NCBI GenBank assembly: GCA_900543815.1
Contig: UQST01000003.1
Span: 1-64,000, forward strand
Length of the DNA stretch: 64,000 bases
Direction: 5' to 3'
DNA from: an uncultured Prevotellaceae bacterium
Lineage (GTDB): Bacteria; Bacteroidota; Bacteroidia; Bacteroidales; Bacteroidaceae
The stretch's first letter is position 1; every line of letters begins with the position of its first letter. The translations under genes and the position numbers were made by a program. The notes beneath the pieces are model-generated. The model had not been told where the DNA came from and did not search any database. It saw nothing but the letters and a program-made list of their open reading frames with translations. Below are positions 1 through 7,224 of this stretch, in pieces.

Positions 1-218
1 AAAGTTTGAAAGTATCTCTGATGGCAGAATCAACTGCGCCAATGCTAAAAGTCCTTGTGTGTTCATGGTGCAAATGTATAACTTTTCTTTTGGTTTGTGG
101 AATCTCTCCCCTAGGTTTGTCGGGTGAGCCGAAGCCCCGGCCTGCAGCCCCAAGCTTCACAGTCCCATCCCCACGTCATTTCCACTGCGACAACCCACAC
201 CTGCCACGCCATTGGTTC

Positions 219-373
219 ACGCAAAAGGATGCACAGAACCGCACAAGAGAGGGCACTGAACCGCGCAGCAGAAGGCACAGACCCGCACAAGAGAACACGA
301 AAGGCCCGTGCAACAAGACGCACAGTCCAGCGCAGCAGAAGGCACTGGCCCGCATGACATAAAAACACTGACA
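219..373. repeat. Tandem array, 22-bp period, about 7 units
   Basis: Seven degenerate units follow one another, beginning near 219, 241, 263, 285, 308, 330 and 352. The unit reads roughly GCRCARCAGAAGGCACTGAC. One unit is 23 bp and the rest are 22 bp. The period is not a multiple of three, so the array is not a coding repeat. The remainder of 1-469 shows no gene that I can support: the open frames are short, overlap on both strands and match nothing I recognise. Confidence 0.75.
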
Positions 374-469
374 GGACTTTTCCGAAGGGATGAGGAAGCA
401 GCAGGAAGCCGAAGGCTTGGATGGAGAGGAAGCCTCCCCGCAGTACCGCCTTGCCGTGGAATGGAAAAT

Positions 470-547
470 GCAGCACGCTGCGTTGGCCAACGGAGCGTGC
501 TGCATCGGTCACCGCAGCACGCTGCATCCGGCATCGCACCGCACTGC
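470..547. repeat. 78-bp four-dyad element, copy 1
   Basis: Four 12-bp dyads start at 470, 492, 514 and 536 (first: GCAGCACGCTGC), separated by 10-bp spacers such as ATCGGTCACC. The right edge runs into GTTTTTGG. The element sits upstream of the SpoU/TrmH methyltransferase promoter. It has the same 4x12 + 3x10 layout as eight other copies in this window. Confidence 0.9.
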
Positions 548-692
548 GTTTTTGGTGGCACAGTAGCGGGAAACAGGGAGAAGCAACCTGGACGGGCGCA
601 ACCAGAGCCGTCCGCTGCCCTCCTTTTTGCCTTCAGAGCATCGGCACACCATATTCGGCATGCCGCAACAGACGCATTTCGGCAAAAAGCAT

Positions 693-700
693 TAACTTTG
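693..700 (+). promoter_or_regulatory. Bacteroidetes -7 element (TAACTTTG)
   Basis: TAACTTTG matches the TAnnTTTG -7 consensus. Transcription would begin near 706, which argues that the methyltransferase starts at 780 and not at the in-frame ATG at 708, which would have almost no leader. Confidence 0.6.
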
Positions 701-779
701 TGCAGTTATGGAAAAGCAGACAAGGAAATACAATGAGAGCCGTGCAGTGAATGGCGGAGCACGTCCCGCGCATACTGCC

Positions 780-1583
780 ATGGCACAGCAGCCCGAGATA
801 ATCACCAGTGCGCAGAACCCACGAGTGAAGCATCTGCTCACACTCCAGCAGAAGTCGCAGGAGCGCAAGAGCGCCGGCCGCTTTGTGGTAGAGGGCCGCA
901 GGGAGCTGATGCACTGCATCGAGGCCGGCTACAGAGTAGATAGCGCCTTCGTGCGCGAAGACCTTCTGGGCACACCCGACCTCAGTCTGCCCCAAGGCAC
1001 AAGCCTCATCCCGGTGAATGCCAGGGTGTATGAGCGCATCGCCTATCGTGGCGGCACCGAGGGCATAGTGGCCATCGTGGAGAGCCGCACCTTGCGTCTC
1101 ACCGACCTCCGGTTGCGTCCCAATCCCCTCATCATGGTGCTGGAGAGTGTGGAGAAGCCGGGCAACCTGGGCGCTGTATTGCGTAGTGCCGATGCTGCAC
1201 AGGCCGATGCCGTCATCGTGTGCGACCCCATGACCGACCTCTTCAACCCCAATCTCATACGCTCCTCAATAGGCGCCATCTTCTCGGTTCCCTGCGTGGC
1301 CTGTTCGTCAGAGGACTGCATCAGCTTCCTCAAGGAGCGCCACATACAGATACTCACTGCCCAGCTGCAGGACTCGCGCCTCTATTACGACACGCCCATG
1401 CAGCAGGGCACAGCCATCGTGATGGGCACAGAATCCACAGGGCTGACCGCTGTGTGGCGCAAGGCAGCCGATGCACACATCCGCATCCCCATGCTGGGCA
1501 GGCTCGACAGCCTCAATGTGTCGGTCAGCGCAGCCATCCTCCTCTTCGAGGCCGTGCGCCAGCGTCAGGGACAGGAGCAATAA
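780..1583 (+). CDS. SpoU/TrmH-family RNA 2'-O-methyltransferase
   Basis: This 267-residue protein is a SPOUT-class enzyme that methylates ribose 2'-OH groups in rRNA or tRNA using S-adenosylmethionine. The N-terminal part (about residues 8-100) looks like the SpoU substrate-binding domain. The C-terminal catalytic domain has the three SpoU motifs: EKPGNLGAVLRSA, then IVMGTESTGLT, then IPMLGRLDSLNVSVSAA, the last two forming the knotted cofactor site. The start at 780 is preferred because homologues begin close to the ITSAQNPRVK segment and the -7 box ends at 700. The exact RNA target cannot be read from the sequence. The gene is monocistronic and converges on the oxidoreductase gene. Confidence 0.9.
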   Translation: MAQQPEIITSAQNPRVKHLLTLQQKSQERKSAGRFVVEGRRELMHCIEAGYRVDSAFVREDLLGTPDLSLPQGTSLIPVNARVYERIAYRGGTEGIVAIVESRTLRLTDLRLRPNPLIMVLESVEKPGNLGAVLRSADAAQADAVIVCDPMTDLFNPNLIRSSIGAIFSVPCVACSSEDCISFLKERHIQILTAQLQDSRLYYDTPMQQGTAIVMGTESTGLTAVWRKAADAHIRIPMLGRLDSLNVSVSAAILLFEAVRQRQGQEQ

Positions 1584-1610
1584 AAAGGGAAGCGCCCAAG
1601 CCGCTTCCCT
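1582..1610 (-). terminator. Intrinsic terminator of the Gfo/Idh gene
   Basis: A 9-bp stem (AGGGAAGCG / CGCTTCCCT) with a 7-nt loop is followed on the minus strand by five T residues. It lies between two converging genes and may serve both, but only the minus strand has a U-tract. Confidence 0.8.
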
Positions 1611-1622
1611 CCATGAAAAAGC

Positions 1623-2594
1623 CTACCGGATGGGTACTCCCCACTCGGTGCGCAGGGCATCGAGCATGCGCATGACGGCCAGCGACTCGCTGTGCGGCAT
1701 CATGGGCGACTCGCAGAGTCCTGCCTCGATGCAGCGTTTGGCCTCCAGCACCTGGTACTCATAGCCGGTCACCACGCCCTCGGGGCGCTCGTAGGAAGCC
1801 ACTTTGTCGAAGCCCACATACACATCCACCAGCGTGGGATTGTTCACATTGTCAATCACCAGATAGCCCTCCTCGCCGCTTATCACCGCCTGACGGTCGG
1901 TGCGGCACAAGGCACTGCACTGCAGCGCAGCCATACGTCCGTGGCTGTAAGACAGCGAGATGCTTTCCTGCAAATCTACTCCTGTGGGGCCCACCATGCA
2001 GTTGCTCACCATGCGCTCCACCTCTGCACCGAAGAACATACGCGTGAAGTGGATGGGATACACGCCCAAGTCGAGCAACGCGCCGCCGCCCAGTTCGGGC
2101 CGCATGACGCGCTCCTTGTGGTCTATCTTATAGCAGAGCGAGGCGGTGAGCATCCTTGGACGGCCTATCACACCGCTCTGCAGCACCTCGGTTATCTTCC
2201 TGCACAGGGGCATGTAGCGTATCCACATGGCCTCGGCCAGGTATATCCCACGCTCGCGCGACAGGCCAATGAGCGCCTCGGCCTCGTCTGCATTCATGGT
2301 GAAAGCCTTCTCCACCAGGCATGCCTTGCCGGCAAGCAGGGCCTTGCGGGTGGGTTCGTAATGATGCGAATGCGGTGTGGCGATGTAGAGCAACTGCACA
2401 TCGTCATCCTCCAGAATAGCATCGTAGCTGTCATACGCCCGGCTGATGCCCAGCGAGGAGGCAAATTCCCCGGCCTTCTGAGCCGACCGCGATGCCACTG
2501 CCTTCACACACACCTGAGGCACCTGGGCCAGTGTGCGGGTCATCTTCTCGGCTATGTGTCCGGCACCGATGATGCCTACGTTCAATGTCTTCAT
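1623..2594 (-). CDS. Gfo/Idh/MocA-family oxidoreductase
   Basis: The 323-residue protein is a NAD(P)-dependent dehydrogenase of the Gfo/Idh/MocA family. The N-terminal Rossmann fold shows GIIGAGHIAEKM at residues 8-19. The EKP-type motif appears as EKAFTMNADEAE, with alanine in place of the usual proline. The segment GGGALLDLGVYPIHFTRMFF is typical of the C-terminal alpha/beta domain, and the enzyme resembles the dihydrodiol dehydrogenase-like subgroup. The substrate, probably a sugar or polyol, is unknown. The gene stands alone with its own -7 element and terminator. Confidence 0.9.
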   Translation of the reverse strand: MKTLNVGIIGAGHIAEKMTRTLAQVPQVCVKAVASRSAQKAGEFASSLGISRAYDSYDAILEDDDVQLLYIATPHSHHYEPTRKALLAGKACLVEKAFTMNADEAEALIGLSRERGIYLAEAMWIRYMPLCRKITEVLQSGVIGRPRMLTASLCYKIDHKERVMRPELGGGALLDLGVYPIHFTRMFFGAEVERMVSNCMVGPTGVDLQESISLSYSHGRMAALQCSALCRTDRQAVISGEEGYLVIDNVNNPTLVDVYVGFDKVASYERPEGVVTGYEYQVLEAKRCIEAGLCESPMMPHSESLAVMRMLDALRTEWGVPIR

Positions 2595-2632
2595 ACGCTT
2601 CTCTTATGCTTTTAAGGGTTTGACTTCTCCCA

Positions 2633-2640
2633 CAAAGTTA
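2633..2640 (-). promoter_or_regulatory. -7 element (TAACTTTG) for the Gfo/Idh gene
   Basis: CAAAGTTA on the plus strand reads TAACTTTG on the minus strand, 38 bp upstream of the ATG. Confidence 0.6.
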
Positions 2641-2774
2641 CGTTTATCCTGCGGAACATGCAAGCGCACGGCGCGTTCTGTTGGGCAGTCAGCAGAATTC
2701 CGCCCCGCCGGACAAATCTGCATGCCCCACCACTTTTCCTCCCTCAGGACAGAGCGCGGCAGGCGGCTTTTGCT

Positions 2775-2782
2775 TAACTTTG
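2775..2782 (+). promoter_or_regulatory. -7 element (TAACTTTG) for the YgjP-like peptidase gene
   Basis: TAACTTTG lies 65 bp upstream of the ATG at 2848. It would drive the peptidase and the overlapping EEP gene. Confidence 0.6.
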
Positions 2783-2847
2783 CACACAGACAGGCACAGC
2801 GCATACAAGCCACGGTGCCAAGGGACAGAAAAGAGAACATAGAAAAG

Positions 2848-3573
2848 ATGAACGAGGAGAGCTTACTCAACGACAGCGAGCTGGGACGCATCAGCATTCA
2901 TCACAATGCACGCGCCAAGCAAATGACCTTCAGATGCAAGGACGGCCAACTGGCATGCACCGTGCCAGTGCACGCCACCGGGCGCGACGTGGCGCTGGCT
3001 GTGAACCGTCTGCGCGACCGCCTGCGCCGACTATTGCAGCGCGGAAAGTCGAGGAGCGTGCAGTCGGTATTCACGCCACAGAGCCGCATCGAGGCCGACG
3101 GCTTCGTGTTTGAATGCAGACAGGCCGATGGAGGAAAGCCGCGAGTGCAGGAGGATGCACGGGGAATGACGTTCCTCTACCCCGCCGAACTCGACTGGAC
3201 GATGCCCGAACTGCAGCAGTGGCTCACCCGCGTGGTGGAGGAATGCCTCAGGCGGCGTGCCCAGAGGATGCTCGTGCCGCGCCTCATGCAGCTGGCCACG
3301 CAGAGGGGACTGCATCCGCGCCACGTGAACATCCGCAAGACAAAGAGCCGCTGGGGCAGTTGCTCCACACAGGGCAATATCCAACTGAGCCTTTACCTGA
3401 TGACGCTGCCGCCCCATCTGCGCGACTTCATCATGCATCACGAACTGACGCACCTCATGGAGATGAACCACGGAGAGCGCTTCCATGCCCTGCTCAACCA
3501 GGCTCTGGGCGGACAGGAGGCGGCTATGCAACGCGAGATGAAGCTTTACCACCCCTCACTCACGCTACAATGA
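2848..3573 (+). CDS. YgjP-like zinc metallopeptidase (DUF45/M48-related)
   Basis: A 241-residue protein of the YgjP/DUF45 group. The zinc site is clear: HHELTHLMEMNHGERF contains HExxH plus a third histidine, and it is preceded by the conserved segment KTKSRWGSCS. No signal peptide is present, so it is probably cytoplasmic. Homologues are often annotated as metal-dependent hydrolases of unknown target. The reading frame extends upstream to 2533, but that extension overlaps the promoter, so the ATG at 2848 (MNEESLLND) is the likely start. Its stop overlaps the start of the next gene (ATGA), indicating translational coupling. Confidence 0.88.
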   Translation: MNEESLLNDSELGRISIHHNARAKQMTFRCKDGQLACTVPVHATGRDVALAVNRLRDRLRRLLQRGKSRSVQSVFTPQSRIEADGFVFECRQADGGKPRVQEDARGMTFLYPAELDWTMPELQQWLTRVVEECLRRRAQRMLVPRLMQLATQRGLHPRHVNIRKTKSRWGSCSTQGNIQLSLYLMTLPPHLRDFIMHHELTHLMEMNHGERFHALLNQALGGQEAAMQREMKLYHPSLTLQ

Positions 3574-4517
3574 CACACCGCACCAGACTGCTGTTCGTGC
3601 TCCTGCTGCTGTCTGCCAGCCAAGCCGCAGGCCAGAGAGTCATGTGGTGGAACGTGGAGAACCTCTTCGACTGCCGCCATGATTCGCTGAAGGACGACCT
3701 TGAGTTTCTGCCCGAATCCAGCCGCCACTGGACACGCAGCCGCTACTGGCACAAGCTGGACAACGTGGCGCGCACTCTGGCAGCCGCCTCCAAGGGCGAA
3801 GAGTGGCCCATGCTGGTGGGCCTGGGCGAGGTTGAGAACGACTCGGTACTGCACGACCTCACCAGGCGCAGTCCGCTGCGGCTGGCCCGCTATGCCTATG
3901 TGCACCATGAGGGACCCGACCTGCGCGGCATCGACTGCGCGCTGCTCTATCAGCCCGAACAGTTCCACCTGCTGGGGAGCAGGGCGGTGAGAGTACCCTC
4001 GGAGCGCCATGGCCTGCGTCCCACACGCGACCTGCTCCACTGCTGGGGCGTGCTGCCCGGCGGTGACAGCCTGCATGTCATCTGCGTGCATTTCCCCAGC
4101 AGGGCGGGCGGCACGCGGCAATCGGGCCTTCACCGCAAGCTTGCTGCCGAAGCTCTATGCGGCCTCCTCGACTCGCTCAGCGGGCAGCAGGTGATAGTCA
4201 TGGGCGATTTCAATGCCGGAGCAGACGACCCCGCGCTGCGCCCCATCGCCCAGAGGCTGGTGTCGCTCACGCCTTCGGGACGCAAAGAAAAGCGGAAGCC
4301 CCAGGGCACCTACTACTATCAGGGCCTCTGGGACTTCATTGATCATATTCTCATAAGCCGCTCACTGCAATCCCGTTGCAGCCAGCGCATCACGGTGGGG
4401 CGCTTTCCGTTCCTGCTCACAGAGGAGGGCACCCCCTACCGCACCTATCGTGGTCCGGCCTATGTGGGCGGTGTGTCGGATCACCTGCCCATCTGGGCCG
4501 ACCTGTTCATCAGATAG
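3570..4517 (+). CDS. Endonuclease/exonuclease/phosphatase (EEP) family protein, secreted
   Basis: The 315-residue protein begins with a signal peptide (hydrophobic [15 protein letters not shown]), so it acts outside the cytoplasm. Mature-domain landmarks of the EEP fold are [17 protein letters not shown] with the metal-binding glutamate, [10 protein letters not shown] and the terminal [10 protein letters not shown]. The family cleaves phosphodiester or phosphomonoester bonds with Mg2+; this branch is common in Bacteroidetes and its substrate is not established. Its start overlaps the peptidase stop by 4 bp. Its 3' end overlaps the 3' end of aroC on the opposite strand by 37 bp. Confidence 0.88.
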   Translation: MTHRTRLLFVLLLLSASQAAGQRVMWWNVENLFDCRHDSLKDDLEFLPESSRHWTRSRYWHKLDNVARTLAAASKGEEWPMLVGLGEVENDSVLHDLTRRSPLRLARYAYVHHEGPDLRGIDCALLYQPEQFHLLGSRAVRVPSERHGLRPTRDLLHCWGVLPGGDSLHVICVHFPSRAGGTRQSGLHRKLAAEALCGLLDSLSGQQVIVMGDFNAGADDPALRPIAQRLVSLTPSGRKEKRKPQGTYYYQGLWDFIDHILISRSLQSRCSQRITVGRFPFLLTEEGTPYRTYRGPAYVGGVSDHLPIWADLFIR

Positions 4518-5563
4518 CAGTCGGCAAGCACCATGGCTGCCATGGCCTCCACCACGGGCACCGCACGGGGCAGCACGCAGGGGTCATGCCTGCCGCGCGC
4601 CGTGAGCTTGACCGCCTCACCGGCCTGGTTGACCGTATCCTGTTCCATGAGGAGGGTGGCTACAGGCTTAAAGGCAACGCGGAAATAGATGTCCTGCCCG
4701 TTGGAGATGCCGCCCTGGATGCCGCCGCTGCGGTTTGTGAGGGTGGTCACACCGCCCTGCCCGTCGGGCACGAAGCGGTCGTTCTGCTCGCTGCCACGCT
4801 GTGTCACGCCCGCGAAACCCATGCCATATTCGAATCCCTTCACCGCATTGATACCCAGCATAGCGGCTCCCAGCAATGCGTGCAGCTTGCCGAAGGCCGG
4901 CTCGCCCCAGCCTGCGGGACATCCCTTCACCACGCAGGCTATCACACCGCCTATCGTATCTCCGTCGGCCTTGACCTCACGTATGAGGCTGTCCATGCGG
5001 CTCGCCACCCCGGCATCGGGGCATCGCACATCGTTGGTCTCGGCCTGCGAGAGGTCGTAGTCGGCATAGGAGCCGGGCAGGATGATGTCTCCCACCTGCT
5101 GTGTATAAGCCTGCACGGTGACACCCAGCTGGCTGAGCATCATCTTGGCAAAGGCTCCCCCCACCACGCGGCTGATGGTCTCGCGTGCCGAGCTGCGCCC
5201 TCCGCCACGATGGTCACGCAGTCCGTACTTCTGGGTATAGGTATAGTCGGCATGGCTGGGGCGGAACAGGGAGCGCATGTTATCGTAGTCCTGGCTGTGC
5301 TGATTGGCGTTGCGCACTATGAATCCAATGGGGCAGCCCGTGGTGCGCTCCTCGAAGACACCGCTGAGCAACTCCACTCTGTCGGCCTCCTTACGTGCCG
5401 TGGTGAGTGCGCTCTGGCCTGGCCGGCGGCGGTCCAGTTCGCGCTGTATGAAATCCATATCTACGGTGATTCCCGCCGGGATGCCGTCTATCACGCCCCC
5501 TATGGCCGCTCCGTGACTCTCTCCGAATGTGGTGAGACGGAAGATGTTGCCAAATGTGTTCAC
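4481..5563 (-). CDS. aroC: Chorismate synthase
   Basis: The enzyme converts 5-enolpyruvylshikimate-3-phosphate to chorismate using reduced FMN, the last common step of aromatic amino acid synthesis. At 360 residues it matches the family length. The three signatures are present: [14 protein letters not shown] near the N-terminus, [20 protein letters not shown] in the middle and [14 protein letters not shown] towards the C-terminus. I chose the GTG at 5563 ([17 protein letters not shown]); the frame extends upstream but without family similarity. The 3' end runs 37 bp into the convergent EEP gene, so no terminator separates them. Confidence 0.96.
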   Translation of the reverse strand: MNTFGNIFRLTTFGESHGAAIGGVIDGIPAGITVDMDFIQRELDRRRPGQSALTTARKEADRVELLSGVFEERTTGCPIGFIVRNANQHSQDYDNMRSLFRPSHADYTYTQKYGLRDHRGGGRSSARETISRVVGGAFAKMMLSQLGVTVQAYTQQVGDIILPGSYADYDLSQAETNDVRCPDAGVASRMDSLIREVKADGDTIGGVIACVVKGCPAGWGEPAFGKLHALLGAAMLGINAVKGFEYGMGFAGVTQRGSEQNDRFVPDGQGGVTTLTNRSGGIQGGISNGQDIYFRVAFKPVATLLMEQDTVNQAGEAVKLTARGRHDPCVLPRAVPVVEAMAAMVLADCYLMNRSAQMGR

Positions 5564-5601
5564 TTCTGTGTCCTCCTTGCTTGTATGGGTTAGAAACATG
5601 C

Positions 5602-5640
5602 ACCCCCTCTCCCACGCCTCTGTGGGCAGGAAGAGGGGGC
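5602..5640 (-). terminator. Terminator-like hairpin after slyD
   Basis: CCCCCTCT and AGAGGGGG arms with an inner CCCAC/GTGGG pairing lie just after the slyD stop. The U-tract on the minus strand is weak. Confidence 0.5.
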
Positions 5641-5657
5641 GTCTGGTGTGTGCCTGA

Positions 5658-6260
5658 TTACTGGCAGTCGCCGCAGCACGAGCCGCACTCGCCGTCACCG
5701 CAACCGCCCGAGCAGCTTCCGCAACCGCCCTCGCCGCCACAACCGCCGCAGCCTCCCTCACCCGAGAGAGCCTTCAGGGTGTTGCTCACTTCGTCGTCGG
5801 TGGCGGGACGTGTCGTCACCACTGTACCCACAAAGCGCAGTGTCTTGCCAGCCAGAGGATGGTTGAGATCCACGGTCACGGTATTGTCCTGTATGAGGGC
5901 AATGAGTCCGCTGAAGCGATGACCCTCGTTGTCCTGCAAGGGCACCACAGCACCCTCGTAGATATAGCGCGGGTCGAGCTTTCCGTCAATCTCGAACATG
6001 CTGCGGGGCACCTCCTGTCTGCCCTCGGGGGCATAGGGTCCGTAGGCCTGCTCCACGCTGAGGGTGAAGTCGAAGGGTGCGTCTTGCTCCAGCGGAGCTA
6101 TCTCATTCTCGAAGTCATCGAGCGTCATGCCCAGACCGGTGAGGAACTCAAAAGGAGCCTCGCTTGTGGCCTCCTCCACCATTTCGGGCTCATTGCCCTC
6201 GGCCTGTGCATAGAGCTTGTAGGCCACGCTGATGTACTTGTGGTTGTTTTCTGTTGCCAT
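5658..6260 (-). CDS. slyD: SlyD-like FKBP peptidyl-prolyl isomerase with cysteine-rich tail
   Basis: The 200-residue protein is an FKBP-type cis-trans prolyl isomerase and chaperone. It has the SlyD layout: an FKBP half-domain, an inserted flap and the diagnostic segment [13 protein letters not shown] at about residues 133-145. The C-terminus from about residue 168 is almost only Gly, Cys, Ser and acidic residues, with nine cysteines and no histidine. In E. coli SlyD the corresponding tail is rich in both His and Cys and binds nickel and other metals. A metal-binding or metal-storage role here is inference. The gene has its own ATG and no obvious operon partner. Confidence 0.9.
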   Translation of the reverse strand: MATENNHKYISVAYKLYAQAEGNEPEMVEEATSEAPFEFLTGLGMTLDDFENEIAPLEQDAPFDFTLSVEQAYGPYAPEGRQEVPRSMFEIDGKLDPRYIYEGAVVPLQDNEGHRFSGLIALIQDNTVTVDLNHPLAGKTLRFVGTVVTTRPATDDEVSNTLKALSGEGGCGGCGGEGGCGSCSGGCGDGECGSCCGDCQ

Positions 6261-6380
6261 ATCTTGTTATTGTCAATTGGTTTTGCTACTCTTCTTATGC
6301 CGCTCCCCGCATGCCGCCGGGCGCTATGCCCGCCAGCCTCCCCGGCGGCAGAGCACCGGGAACAAGGAGCTGCATGAGAC

Positions 6381-6902
6381 CTACCTGGCGCCCTTGGCGG
6401 GCTTGCCACAGAGGGTGCCTTCGAGGGGCAGAGCCACATACTGATGCACGGCACTGGCCATGTTCTGCACCACATCGGCCTGGGCCGAGAAGTAGATGCA
6501 CGCGCCCAGTTCCAGGATGCGCACAGCGCACAGCTGCGCATCGTCCTGGCGCAGGAACTGATAGGTGAGCATCTCGTTGTGTCCAGGCGTAGCCGCACGG
6601 AAGTTCATCGTCTTCTCCAGCCTCATCTTCTCGGCCGGCACCAGTTCGGCAGTCCAGTGGCTGCTCCTGGCCATGGTGTGTCCACGCATGACCACCGCCG
6701 TCTCCACCTGTTCGCCATGCACGCGGGGCAAGCTCTTGCGCATCTTGAGCATCGCCTTCCGCACGCGTTCGTCATCCCTCGCCTGCTTGTCAGTACCGGC
6801 GCCCACCTGCGTGGCGCCTGTCACGGCATCCACTTCAGCGTATGCCGGAGTGGTGAATGCAAGCCCCAGCAGGAGCGCAATCATCCATGTGCGTCTCATC
6901 AT
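6381..6902 (-). CDS. Hypothetical secreted protein
   Basis: I do not recognise this 173-residue protein. The N-terminus is a signal peptide (WMIALLLGLAFTTPAYA, cleavage likely after AYA), so the product is periplasmic or surface-associated. The mature part has a basic segment (residues about 40-60) followed by a mixed region without repeats or metal motifs. The start could be either of two adjacent ATGs (6902 or 6899). A clear -7 element lies about 30 bp upstream. Base and codon use match the neighbours. Confidence 0.7.
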   Translation of the reverse strand: MMRRTWMIALLLGLAFTTPAYAEVDAVTGATQVGAGTDKQARDDERVRKAMLKMRKSLPRVHGEQVETAVVMRGHTMARSSHWTAELVPAEKMRLEKTMNFRAATPGHNEMLTYQFLRQDDAQLCAVRILELGACIYFSAQADVVQNMASAVHQYVALPLEGTLCGKPAKGAR

Positions 6903-6930
6903 CTGTTCCTTTCCATTATACTTTCATCTG

Positions 6931-6938
6931 CAAAGGTA
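6931..6938 (-). promoter_or_regulatory. -7 element (TACCTTTG)
   Basis: TACCTTTG on the minus strand, 28 bp upstream of the secreted hypothetical gene. Confidence 0.6.
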
Positions 6939-7066
6939 GGCATTTATTTTGGGATAGAAGTGCGACGGCGCTTCCAATGAGGCGGTGCACATCCTAATTC
7001 TGACCCCGGCAAACAGGACGGGGATACGGGACGGCTGCCCTGCCGTATGATTATGGCAGGAAAAAC

Positions 7067-7144
7067 GCAGTGCGGTGCATGGGCCAACGCAGCGCGCTGC
7101 ACGGACCAACGCAACGCACTGCATCGGGCATCGCAGCGCGCTGC
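7067..7144. repeat. 78-bp four-dyad element, copy 2
   Basis: Dyads begin at 7067, 7089, 7111 and 7133. Units 2 and 4 are the perfect palindrome GCAGCGCGCTGC. Spacers include ATCGGGCATC. The left edge is AAAAAC. The element lies between the fucosidase stop and the upstream region of the secreted hypothetical gene; together with the terminator at 7155 it fills most of this gap. Confidence 0.92.
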
Positions 7145-7154
7145 ATCCTGTGGA

Positions 7155-7194
7155 ACAAAAAGCAGCCCGCCCTCTCACAAGCGGGAGGGCGGGC
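7155..7194 (-). terminator. Intrinsic terminator of the GH95 gene
   Basis: A 10-bp perfect stem (GCCCGCCCTC / GAGGGCGGGC) with a 10-nt loop is followed on the minus strand by GCTTTTTG. Confidence 0.85.
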
Positions 7195-7224
7195 GTGGAT
7201 AAGGCTTCGGGCGGGAGAGGGTGC

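Noticed and set aside
111..995. Overlapping open frames across the window start and copy 1 of the element
   Set aside because: They lie on both strands, run through non-coding 22-bp repeats whose period is not divisible by three, and match no family I know. Similar cysteine/arginine-rich peptides appear wherever an element is translated.
4376..5593. A 405-residue plus-strand open frame
   Set aside because: It is antisense to aroC, rich in His and Gly as expected of such shadows.
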